A stretch of DNA of 55,932 nucleotides from Clostridiales bacterium (GTDB lineage: Bacteria > Bacillota > Clostridia > Oscillospirales > Oscillospiraceae). Below, piece after piece: positions 24,869-33,700 of this stretch. Location: contig CABIXV010000009.1 in the NCBI GenBank assembly GCA_902362775.1, positions 786 to 56,717 on the forward strand, written 5' to 3'. Under the pieces are notes generated by a model that ran no database searches, had not been told where the DNA came from, and saw only the letters and a program-made list of their open reading frames with translations. The position numbers were made by a program, and so were the translations under genes. Position 1 is the stretch's first letter, and each line of letters starts with the position of its first letter.

Positions 24869-25460
24869 TGGATTTTCTAGCCCAGCATACCATATTATCG
24901 CTGTGCCCTTTGAAAAGATCGTCCCCAATACATACAACCCCAACAGCGTCGCTCCGCCGGAAATGAAACTTCTCTACCTTAGTATTTTGGAGGATGGCTA
25001 TACCCAGCCTATCGTCTGCTATTATTCCAAAAAACAGGACTTGTACGCTATCGTGGATGGGTTCCATCGCTGGCGTATTATGAAGGAGCACCGGGACATT
25101 TATGAGCGGGAACACGGGATGTTGCCCGTAGCCGTGATTGATAAGCCGCTGTCTAATCGAATGGCCAGCACGATACGTCACAACCGAGCCAGAGGTTCTC
25201 ATAACGTGGACCTGATGAGCAATATTATCAAAGAGCTACACGAGTTGGGGCGGTCAGATGCCTGGATCGCCCGCCACTTAGGTATGGATCGGGACGAGAT
25301 CCTGCGGCTCAAGCAGATCACAGGTCTTGCCGCTCTGTTCCGAGACGTACACTTCGGTCAGGCGTGGCGACCTGTGGACGAGGATGAGGAGTCATTGTCT
25401 CCAGAGAATAGACCAACTGTACCCGCCCTGTCAGAGAACAACGAAAAGCAGCCAGTGTGA
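24858..25460 (+). CDS. IbrB-like ParB/sulfiredoxin-fold protein
   Basis: 200-residue protein with a ParB/Srx fold: PFEKIVPNTYNPNSVAPPEM (ParB box), YAIVDGFHRWRIM (the G-F-H-R-W signature equivalent to the ParB GERR motif), then a helix-turn-helix with LGRSDAWIARHLGMDRDEILRLKQITGL. ATG 24858 is preferred because GGGGGG lies just upstream; 24843 adds five residues. Paired with the DUF3440 protein as in E. coli ibrAB. The conserved FHRW site suggests nucleotide binding or hydrolysis. Confidence 0.87.
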   Translation: MIIDGFSSPAYHIIAVPFEKIVPNTYNPNSVAPPEMKLLYLSILEDGYTQPIVCYYSKKQDLYAIVDGFHRWRIMKEHRDIYEREHGMLPVAVIDKPLSNRMASTIRHNRARGSHNVDLMSNIIKELHELGRSDAWIARHLGMDRDEILRLKQITGLAALFRDVHFGQAWRPVDEDEESLSPENRPTVPALSENNEKQPV

Positions 25461-25757
25461 GACTTTTTTCCTCCACGCGGAACGCACCAACGTAATGGTC
25501 CTATTTTTACGCACCGGTATTCAAGTTGTCTTGTGTGCCTTCTGCTTCTGGGTATAGCCCGCAGTATTCCAAAGCATACAGTTCTAGCAAAGAGGATTTA
25601 TTATGTAGTACGTTTGCAGGTAGTCATACTGACTATAAAAAGGAGTGTCGAAAAGATACCGGCGAGGGCGGGGTTATCCGACTTGTCGGGGCTTTTCCAC
25701 AAAGGACAAGAACGTCTCGGCTCTTGTCTTTTTTCCTCCGTTATTACTTCCAGAAGT
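25461..25757. other. Gene-less stretch after the IbrB-like gene
   Basis: AT-richer sequence of about 300 nt with only short unconserved frames and no good ribosome sites. GGCGAGGGCGGGGTTATCC and CTTGTCGGGGCTTTTCC segments could be decayed coding sequence, but nothing is recognised. Confidence 0.4.
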
Positions 25758-25802
25758 AAAGAACGAGAGCAGGCAAAATTTTGTCTGCTCTCGTTCTTTT
25801 TA
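25758..25802 (+). terminator. Long terminator hairpin
   Basis: A 21-nt arm (25758-25778) pairs with the following 21 nt with one G-T, ending TTCTTTTTAA. The stem contains AACGAGAGCAG, also found in the terminator at 10282. Confidence 0.88.
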
Positions 25803-25891
25803 ACTCATATTATATTTGACGCTTACGATAGTAAAACGAAAATTGAAGAATCCTGGACCAAAAACGTAATCGTCAAATGTGGTTAAATTAA

Positions 25892-25921
25892 TTAAGACCC
25901 CGTATTTAGTGGCGAGGTCTT
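25892..25921 (-). terminator. Possible terminator of the LysR gene
   Basis: AAGACC...GGTCTT hairpin with an interrupted CG extension, followed on the minus strand by AATTAATTT, about 90 nt past the LysR stop codon. Weak. Confidence 0.4.
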
Positions 25922-26010
25922 AACGTTTATAAAATTGTGGTTTTGACTATTTGGGAACTAAAAAGTGAAAGAATTTTTTGTATTCTTTCATTCTATAAAA
26001 TCAAATCTGA

Positions 26011-26946
26011 TCACATGGTCCACTCCAAATTACATAGCGACAACAATTCTAAAAATTTCCTGGCCGTCCAGGGTAGGTGGCGATCAGCACTATAGGCTAC
26101 ATATACCTGACTTTGTTTATCAAAATCTCGCAGGGGGACCAGTACCACCTGGTCGTACAGATTTTTTACAGCTAAACATATCCTACCAGTCACTTCAAAA
26201 GTAAAGGCTATCCCCATCCCTTTGGCACACAGGTGAAGCAGGCTGTTCATCTCATTGAGTTGGATTAGAGGCGCCGCATTCACTCCCAGATGGTCTAAGT
26301 ATAGATCGGTCAGATTCCGGCTTTGGGTCCCGACAATATTCATCAGCAATGGCTCCTCGCTTAATAATGCACGCAGGTCCGTCCTAGTGAGTTTTTCTGG
26401 GTCATATGCCATCCCTCTGCGGGCTAGAATCTCACGGGGGATGACAAGGCAGAAACGATTATCAAAATTCTGAGCAGCACGTATCCCTGGGGGTAGCCCA
26501 CTGCTGAAGTTGCATATTGTCAGATCTAAGTGTCCAGCTAATAGGTCGGACAGCAACCCCTTAGACTGTCCCGTGCGAATGTCTAATTCAATATACGGGT
26601 TCTCCTGATGAAACCGAGGAAGAAGTTCAGGTAGGATAGCTCGTTGTAAAAAAACAGTAAAGCCTATCGTAAGTTTGCCTCGCCTGTGCATACAAATCTC
26701 ATCCAACTCTACTGCCAGCTCCCGCTCACCTTGAATTACTTCTCTGGCAAAACGATGGAAACGCTCACCCGCATAAGTTAACTGCAGTTTTGGCGTGCGC
26801 TGGAATAATTTGACATCATAGGCACTTTCCAAACGACGAATCTGTTCACTGACTGCTTGCGGAGAAGTAAACAGATTTTGAGCCGCCTGTGTGATACTCC
26901 CTGACTCTACCACGGCAACGAAATATTTTAGGTTCATGAGGTTCAT
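26011..26946 (-). CDS. LysR-family transcriptional regulator
   Basis: 311 residues. N-terminal winged HTH, MNLKYFVAVVESGSITQAAQNLF then SPQAVSEQIRRLE, and a C-terminal periplasmic-binding-protein-like effector domain (GKLTIGFTVFLQRAILPELLP onward). Start ATG 26946 was chosen; a much longer frame to 27084 has no support and covers the promoter region. Divergent from the NHL/RraA/CitMHS operon and almost certainly its regulator, responding to the imported organic acid. Confidence 0.92.
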   Translation of the reverse strand: MNLMNLKYFVAVVESGSITQAAQNLFTSPQAVSEQIRRLESAYDVKLFQRTPKLQLTYAGERFHRFAREVIQGERELAVELDEICMHRRGKLTIGFTVFLQRAILPELLPRFHQENPYIELDIRTGQSKGLLSDLLAGHLDLTICNFSSGLPPGIRAAQNFDNRFCLVIPREILARRGMAYDPEKLTRTDLRALLSEEPLLMNIVGTQSRNLTDLYLDHLGVNAAPLIQLNEMNSLLHLCAKGMGIAFTFEVTGRICLAVKNLYDQVVLVPLRDFDKQSQVYVAYSADRHLPWTARKFLELLSLCNLEWTM

Positions 26947-27091
26947 TTTATGCCTCATCTCCTTCCAACTTTTTATTATATGTTCTTTTATCTTAAATAA
27001 CAAGATTTTTCTTGTTATTTTATTCATAAAATTCATGATTTTCTTTTTGTAAAATATGTTATAAAATTGCAATGTAAAAGCCAAGTGTTAT

Positions 27092-27119
27092 TGAACAAAA
27101 CACCGAATTGCTTTGTTCA
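27092..27119. promoter_or_regulatory. Candidate LysR operator
   Basis: TGAACAAA (27092-27099) and TTTGTTCA (27112-27119) form a perfect inverted repeat with a 12-nt spacer in the divergent LysR/NHL intergenic region. It has the T-N11-A-like dyad expected for LysR binding sites and lies about 70 nt before ATG 27190. Confidence 0.55.
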
Positions 27120-27189
27120 GTACACGGCCCTAATAATTCCTGGCCAGGAAACCAAAAGGGAACAATATTGACAGAAAAGGAGCAATTAT

Positions 27190-28206
27190 ATGAAGGAGAT
27201 CGTCTGTTCTTTTGACAGGCCACATTCTTTCTCAGAACTGTTCCAGCTAGGATCCATGTCCTTTCAGGTAGATCTAGAGTGGGCTAAATGGCCTGATGAA
27301 TTTATGGGGATCCATGTCATGAACACTTGCTGGGGAGACGATGGTTTTCTTTATGCTGCCACCGACCGCAGCGAGGCACCTATTGTAGTGATGGATGGAA
27401 AAGGGCAGTTTGTCAGGGCTATAGGTCAGGGGCTATTCCAAAAAGCGCATAGTGTCTTTTGTACTGCTAAGGATACCCTGATTGTAGCTGACGCAGGCAA
27501 GAACTCCCACTTCATTAGGGAAATTACGCCCCAAGGCCAACTTGTGCGTACCTTCGGGACCCCTGGTGTTCCGGGAAACAGCGGCTATGAGTTCGACTAT
27601 TTCATTACCATGGAGGCAGAAAATCGTCAGCCCACACAGCATCCTTGGTGCACCGATCCAAAAGCTATGGCCCGTCTGGACAGTATCCAAAAGCGAGGTG
27701 GCCCCTTCTGCCGTCCTTGTGCTATGCTTCTCTCAGATGATGGTATGTATTACGCTGCAGACGGCTATGGGAACTGTGCTGTCCACCGCTTTGATTCCAA
27801 TGGGAATTATTTAGATTCCTGGGGATCCCCCGGTACTGAGCCTGGCGCCTTTCGTATCGTCCACGCGATACTCATAGACCGCTTTGACAGGGTATGGGTA
27901 GCCGACCGTGAGAATTGCCGAGTCCAACTATTTACCCGCACTGGAGATTTACTGGCTGTCACTAAAGGCGGAATGTCACGGGCCGGCGGGATTTGGGCTG
28001 ATGCTAAATTCCTCTATGTAGGAGAATTGGACGGGGGTCTTACTCTTATTGATCTGGAACGACTGGAGGTAGTCGGACAGACTGCTGGTGCCGGCCAATT
28101 CTTCCGCATCCACGGTATTACCGGCGACTCAGCAGGAAACCTCTATCTGTCCACTAATAAATGGGGCCCTAATCAAAACAATCTAATTAGGCTAGTCCGG
28201 GTTTGA
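27190..28206 (+). CDS. NHL-repeat six-bladed beta-propeller protein
   Basis: 338 residues without a signal peptide, built of NHL-type blades: GDDGFLYAATDRSEAPIVVMDGKG, DTLIVADAGKNSHFIREITPQG, DDGMYYAADGYGNCAVHRFDSNG, DRFDRVWVADRENCRVQLFTRTG and SAGNLYLSTNKWG. The RENCRVQ-type blade resembles those in amidating-lyase propellers and SMP-30-like lactonases. First gene of a three-gene operon with an RraA aldolase and a citrate-type transporter, so a lactonase or hydrolase step in the same acid pathway is plausible. ATG 27190 has AAGGAG upstream. Confidence 0.85.
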   Translation: MKEIVCSFDRPHSFSELFQLGSMSFQVDLEWAKWPDEFMGIHVMNTCWGDDGFLYAATDRSEAPIVVMDGKGQFVRAIGQGLFQKAHSVFCTAKDTLIVADAGKNSHFIREITPQGQLVRTFGTPGVPGNSGYEFDYFITMEAENRQPTQHPWCTDPKAMARLDSIQKRGGPFCRPCAMLLSDDGMYYAADGYGNCAVHRFDSNGNYLDSWGSPGTEPGAFRIVHAILIDRFDRVWVADRENCRVQLFTRTGDLLAVTKGGMSRAGGIWADAKFLYVGELDGGLTLIDLERLEVVGQTAGAGQFFRIHGITGDSAGNLYLSTNKWGPNQNNLIRLVRV

Positions 28207-28239
28207 CCTGGCAGCCTCTTATCAGAAAGGAGAACAATT

Positions 28240-28944
28240 ATGAGCGTCGGTAACCGTATTTTTCTGCAACGTAATCTGCCAGATCCTAAAATAATGGAGC
28301 AATTTCGCAACCTGCCAGCCGCTAATGTGGCAGACACGATGGGACGTTCCTGCGCACTGTGCAGTGAGATTCACCTGATTAACCGCCCCAAGGACTCCAT
28401 TATGGTAGGTGCCGCTCTGACGGTAAAGGCCCGCCCTGGAGATAACTTGTTCATTCACCGAGCTCTAGACCTGGCCGGGGAGAATGATGTAGTCGTTGTT
28501 TCCAATGAAGGGGACAGATCTCAGTCTCTAATGGGAGAGATTATGGCTGTATACGCAGAGCATACCCGTAAAATTCGGGGTATCGTCTTGGATGGTCCAA
28601 TCCGTGACGTGGACGAACTGTCCAAGATGGAGCATATGTTCCTCTATGCTACCGGCTCCACCCCAGGCGGTCCCTATAAGGAGGGGCCAGGAGAGATCAA
28701 TGTTCCAATTTCCGTAGGTAACATTGCGGTTAATCCTGGAGACATTGTTTTAGGGGATGCTGACGGTGTCATCATTATTCCTCGGAAAGATGCCGACAAA
28801 ATTTTGGAAACCGCTATCCCATTTGCCGCTGCTGATGCAGGGAAAGTAGATGCTGCTCGGACTGGCAAAGCAAATCGCCAATGGGTAGCGGACACCCTGG
28901 AGAAGAAGGGTGTAGAGATCATCGACGATGTATATCACGGGTAA
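28240..28944 (+). CDS. RraA-family aldolase/decarboxylase
   Basis: 234-residue member of the RraA/HMG-aldolase family, which cleave 4-hydroxy-4-methyl-2-oxoglutarate-type or 4-carboxy-4-hydroxy-2-oxoadipate substrates, or decarboxylate oxaloacetate. Seen: LPAANVADTMGR, KARPGDNLFIHRALDLA, GEIMAVYAEHTRKIRGIVLDGPIRDVDEL (metal/pyruvate-site Arg-Asp) and NPGDIVLGDADGVIIIP. AAAGGAG precedes ATG. Middle gene of the operon; a true aldolase role is favoured over RNase E inhibition because of the transporter next door. Confidence 0.92.
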   Translation: MSVGNRIFLQRNLPDPKIMEQFRNLPAANVADTMGRSCALCSEIHLINRPKDSIMVGAALTVKARPGDNLFIHRALDLAGENDVVVVSNEGDRSQSLMGEIMAVYAEHTRKIRGIVLDGPIRDVDELSKMEHMFLYATGSTPGGPYKEGPGEINVPISVGNIAVNPGDIVLGDADGVIIIPRKDADKILETAIPFAAADAGKVDAARTGKANRQWVADTLEKKGVEIIDDVYHG

Positions 28945-29037
28945 ATCTACAGATAACATCGGCGCGTTGTACCACAGGTTGAATTCAGATCTCTGCTCGT
29001 TACTCTGGAAGCATATAAAAACGTAAGGAGGGTCTTT

Positions 29038-30360
29038 ATGTCAGGACTAGCTCTAATTGGCTACTTGATGATTTTTTCCCTGATGGTCATAATCATTACC
29101 AAGAAAATGAGCGCCTTTTCCGCACTGATTTTGATTCCCCTGGTCTTTGGTATCATCGCTTGTATCTATAACGGCGAAAATCCATTTGTCTTGGGCTCCT
29201 ATATCAGTGACGGGATTGCCGGTATCGTCGGTACCTTTACCACTGTACTTTTTGCTATTACATACTTCGGTCTTATGTTTGCCGCAGGCCTATTTGATCC
29301 TATCGTAGATAAAATTGTCAAGGTCGTTCACGGTGACCCGCTCCGGGTCCTAGTAGGCACCGCCGCAATGGCTATGTTGGTAGCCTTGGATGGAGATGGC
29401 AGCACCACATATATCATCTGTGCTACTGCTTTAGTCCCCATCTATGATTTGCTAAAAATCAAAAAGTTGTATCTCTGCTGCCTAATGATTCTTTCTGCTT
29501 GCATTATGGATATGATGCCCTGGGGTGGTCCTACGGTTCGTGCCATGGTCACTTGCGGGCTAACCTCCGATGTTATGTTCCGTTCACTGCTACCCAGTAT
29601 GATTTGTGGAGCTCTCTATGTGCTTGCGTTGGCTGCTTATTTTGGTATTAAGGAACGCAAGCGTTTGGGTATCATTGACGTTTCTGGCAGCCAAGGAAGC
29701 TATGAATTCCGCCGCCAACTCAGCGAAGATGAGCTTTCACAGCGCCGTCCCAAACTGTGGGCTTTCAACCTAATTCTTACTCTTGCTCTGATGGTATTGC
29801 TAGTCGCTGGTCTGCTCAGCGCCAATGTTACCTTTGCCATTGGCTGTGGCATTACTCTGGTAGTCAACTGGCATGATTCAGGTATGCAGATGAAATTAGT
29901 CAAGACAAAGGGGCACGAGTACGTTACTACCTTGGCAATGATGGCCAGTGCAGCTGTACTGGTGGGTATTATGAGCGGAACCGGTATCTCTGATGCCATT
30001 GCTCATCACCTCTCTGAGTTAATTCCCGAGGCACTAGGAAATCACTTCCCGGCGTTGCTAGCTCTTATCTCTCTGCCTGGCGACTGGTTTTTGTCGGTGG
30101 ATTCCTTCTATTATGGCGTGCTACCCATTCTATCAGAGGCTGGCTATGCCTATGGCTTCACCAGTGTGAATATAGCCATCGCCTCTATCATGGGGCAAGC
30201 TATCCATATGTGTAGCCCATTGGTTGGATCCTTCTATGTAGCCCTTAATCTTACTGGTCAGGACATGATCAGTGTACAGAAAATAGTGGTCCGCTGGGGG
30301 CTTGGGCTATTTGTAGCATTCTGTATTGGCGCGGTAGCTACTGGTGCCTTCCCTCTATAA
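29038..30360 (+). CDS. CitMHS-family citrate/tricarboxylate transporter
   Basis: 440-residue membrane protein with about twelve hydrophobic helices. Family signs: MSGLALIGYLMIFSLMVIIITKKMS, the VALDGDGSTTYIICATALVPIYDLL block (metal-citrate site of CitM/CitH) and MMPWGGPTVRAMV. In B. subtilis relatives carry Mg2+- or Ca2+-citrate with protons. AAGGAGGG lies before ATG. Last gene of the operon; likely imports the tri- or dicarboxylate degraded by the RraA and NHL proteins. Confidence 0.93.
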   Translation: MSGLALIGYLMIFSLMVIIITKKMSAFSALILIPLVFGIIACIYNGENPFVLGSYISDGIAGIVGTFTTVLFAITYFGLMFAAGLFDPIVDKIVKVVHGDPLRVLVGTAAMAMLVALDGDGSTTYIICATALVPIYDLLKIKKLYLCCLMILSACIMDMMPWGGPTVRAMVTCGLTSDVMFRSLLPSMICGALYVLALAAYFGIKERKRLGIIDVSGSQGSYEFRRQLSEDELSQRRPKLWAFNLILTLALMVLLVAGLLSANVTFAIGCGITLVVNWHDSGMQMKLVKTKGHEYVTTLAMMASAAVLVGIMSGTGISDAIAHHLSELIPEALGNHFPALLALISLPGDWFLSVDSFYYGVLPILSEAGYAYGFTSVNIAIASIMGQAIHMCSPLVGSFYVALNLTGQDMISVQKIVVRWGLGLFVAFCIGAVATGAFPL

Positions 30361-30504
30361 GGATAAAGGGTACTGTTCTCAAAAGATATTTAGCTAGTTT
30401 ATTGTATCCTACAGTCATAATAGGAAAACCTGGAGTATGCTCAGAATCAAAAAAATTAGGCGAAACAGTTAAAGGTATCCGGATTTGTGAGATATTGATA
30501 TAGT

Positions 30505-30543
30505 AACAGGCAGGGGACAAAAATTTGTCCCCCGCCTGTTTTA
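30505..30543 (+). terminator. Terminator of the CitMHS operon
   Basis: Near-perfect 17-bp stem (30505-30521 with 30524-30540, one A/C mismatch) followed by TTATAAT. Located between the convergent CitMHS and giant surface-protein genes. Confidence 0.8.
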
Positions 30544-30732
30544 TAATAATATTATTTTGTAGGTGTGGCTGAAACCCTCTTCATCGTGATGGCGTTGCCC
30601 TACTCGGTGGGAGTTGATAGCGGTGTGGTAGAATCCACACCGGCTCCTTTACAAGAGGTCTAAATTGTTGAGAGGGCTCTCCATAGAAAGACTTCCTTAT
30701 GGGAATTTCCTCATTTTGTTGTGCCAAAAATC
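30544..30732. other. Gene-less stretch downstream of the surface-protein gene
   Basis: No credible gene. It contains a small hairpin GGTGTGG/CCACACC around 30621-30640. On the minus strand this is the 3' untranslated region of the giant surface protein. Confidence 0.4.
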
Positions 30733-33700
30733 TTACTTGGCGATATTCTCACAGAAGTTCATGAAGATCTGTGCTACCTCGGCACGGGTGGCCCCGGCGG
30801 TAGGCGCCAGGGTGTTGTTCCCCTTGCCGGACAGCAGACCGGCGTTCACCGCCCAGTCCATGGCCTTCACGGCATAGCTGGAGATGGAGGAGGCGTCCAG
30901 ATAGCCCTCTGTCCCCTTGCCGCTCTGGCTGGTCTTGTACCCCTCGTTCTGGGCGTAGCGGTACAGGATGGCCGCCAGCTGCTCCCGTGTAATGGGATCG
31001 TTGGGGCCGAAGGTGTCGCCGTAGCCGGACACGATGCCCTCACCGGCCGCCCAGGAAATGGCGTCGGCGTACCAGGCTCCCTCCGCCACGTCAGCGAAGT
31101 CAGCCCTGCCGGCTGCGGGCTTGCCCTCCAGGCTGTACAGCATCTGGGCCACCATGGCACGGGTCAGGGTGCTGCCGGGGGCGAACTCCCGGTCGGACAC
31201 ACCGGACATCAGGCCGTTGTCCAGAGCGTAGTCCACCGCCTCATGGTACCAGGCGTCCTCGTCCACATCCCGGAAGCCGGCGGCGGGGCAGGTATCCTGG
31301 TGGTCGATCTCCATGAAGGAGGCCTCAATGGTGACCTTGGACCGGGGCATCTTGAAGGTATACTTGCCATCGCCCTTGTCGGTCAGCTTGATCTCGTCCC
31401 CGTTCTTGTCAGTGACCGTCAGTTCGTCCAGCTCATAGCCCTCGTCGGGCTTGACGGTGATGGTCACCGTCCGGCCGCTGGAGGCGCTCTTGGGGGACAC
31501 GGTCACAGTGCCGTTTTTGATGTTCTTGTCCACGCTGATGGAGTAGCTGCTGGAGCCGCCCCCGCCACTGACCCTGGATACGATGCTTACATTAAACCAA
31601 GTGCTGTGCCCCTCGTAAGTAACATTAATGCGGACGGTACCAGTAGTGCTGGAGTCAAAGCCGGATACCATATCCGCAGTAATGTCCACAGTTTTAATAC
31701 TACCGTCCTCATATTTGACCGCAAGGGTTGCGCCGGTCAGATCAAGTACGTCGGCGCCTACAGTGTATTGAACCGTGGTGGGATAGGTGGCGATTTCGAT
31801 ACCTACGATGCTATTCTTGTCGTCGAAGCTCGCCACGCCGTCATCACCTGTGACAGCCTCCCGGACAGTACCGTCGCCGTCAACCACAGAGACGGTCATT
31901 GACGACACCGGCATGCGGTCATCGGCGGACAGTACCATAACAGACACATTCTGATCATTGTTATCCTGGGGAAGCCGAACCTGAATCTTGCCATCACCCA
32001 TGGACACCTTGGCTCCTACTACGGAGATAGGCTGACCGTCCACCATACTGGTCACTCTGACCAGATAAGAGGGGGCACTCTCCCCCTCACCCTCGACGAT
32101 GGCGCTGCCGCCGCTGTTGGTTTCGTTGGAGGTGATACCGGTAGCGTCCAGGGGCAGGTCGGAGTCCACACCCATCCCGTACAGAGCCGCCACGTTGTCG
32201 GCGGTCAGGGCCACGTTGTACACCTTTACCTCGTCCAGGTTGCCAAACAGACGGCCCCGGCTGTGCTGGGCCCAGTTGTCATAGCCCAGGTCGTAGTAGG
32301 AGGCGTTGGTCAGGCCGCCGATCTCAAACTTCGCCATGTCGTCCAGCATATCAGTACCCACAGTGCCCTGGGCCTTCTGCTCGCTGTCCACATACAGGGT
32401 GGTGGTGCCGGCAGTACCGTCATAGACCACCACATAGTGGTGCCAGCTGCTGTTCATAGCTATGGCTGTATCGGATTTAACGACGCCCGCGTTGCCGTCC
32501 ACAGAGCCTACAGGAGTAGTAACAATAGAGGGATTCGTACTTTCGCCCGCACCTGGACGCTCCTTACCGGTGGTATTGAACTGTGCTACCACGGCAGGGC
32601 GGTTGTCAACGCCGAAGACGCCCATAACCGGCATATAGTTGCTCGTAATTCGGGGGCTGGCGTGCCAGAAGCTAAAGGAGATCTGGTTGTCTACGGCATC
32701 CTTCAGATACTCCATACCCTCCTCATCCAGATAGGCCCGGGACACGTCGTAATCCCGGAAGCCGTCGAAGAAGATAGACGCGCTGTCCCTCCCATCCTTA
32801 TCCTTGTCGGTCTGGGTCAGGCCGCCGTACAGCAGGTCAATGCCGTTGCCGCTGTGGTCCTTGATGGTGCCGGCGGCAGAACCGTGAACAGGGGGGGCGC
32901 CGGCCACCAGGTCGGCCCCGTCCATTTTGTAGTACAGGACGGGATAGGGTTCAGCACTCTCAGGGGCGGTGTTTTCCACATAGACGGTCATGGTACGGGT
33001 CTCGCCAGTCTCAGAGGTAACCTTAAAGTCCACAGCCCCGGGCTGCTTGCCCATGAGATATCCGGTCTTAACAGTGATAGTCTGGCCGGAGATGGTATAA
33101 TCCGCCTCAGTCAGGCCCTCGGCCACCACGGAGGTTGGGGCGCTGGCAAAGCTGACTTGGGTGCTGAAGGAGATGTCGGCAGGGGCCGCCTTGTCAAAGC
33201 TAACCACACCGGGGGTAAAGTGCTCCCGGTCCTCGGTAACAGTGACCCGGATGACTCTCTCCCCATTGGCAAAGGTCAGGGTGATCAGATTCTGGCCCAG
33301 CCCCAGCTCTACCAGCGCATCGTGGCTCAGGGTAACAATGCCGTCATCCAGGGAGAAGTCCCCGTCGCTTAGGCCGGAAACGGCCTGGAGGTCGCCGGCA
33401 TTTTCTACCGCAAAGGTCAGGTCCTGACCGCCGGATAAGCCGATCTCAAACTGATACCGGGGCAGATAGAGCTCGTTGTCTGTAACAGGTTTAGCCGCAT
33501 ACAGCTTTTCAATATCAGCCTGTGTCTTGTAGCTGTTGTACACCCTCAAATCGTCGATGGCGCCCACATAGCGGCCCCGGACGTTGGTGTCGCTCCAATA
33601 GCCCTTGCTGTTTTGGCCGCCGATCTCCACATGACCGATAGCGTCAAAGAGTTTTCCGGTCTCGGCGTTGCCAGTTTCAGCGGCCCGGTCAGGCTTATAT

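Noticed and set aside
25526..25886. Short plus-strand frames of 77-117 codons after the IbrB-like gene
   Set aside because: They overlap one another, have no ribosome sites and run through the terminator at 25758.
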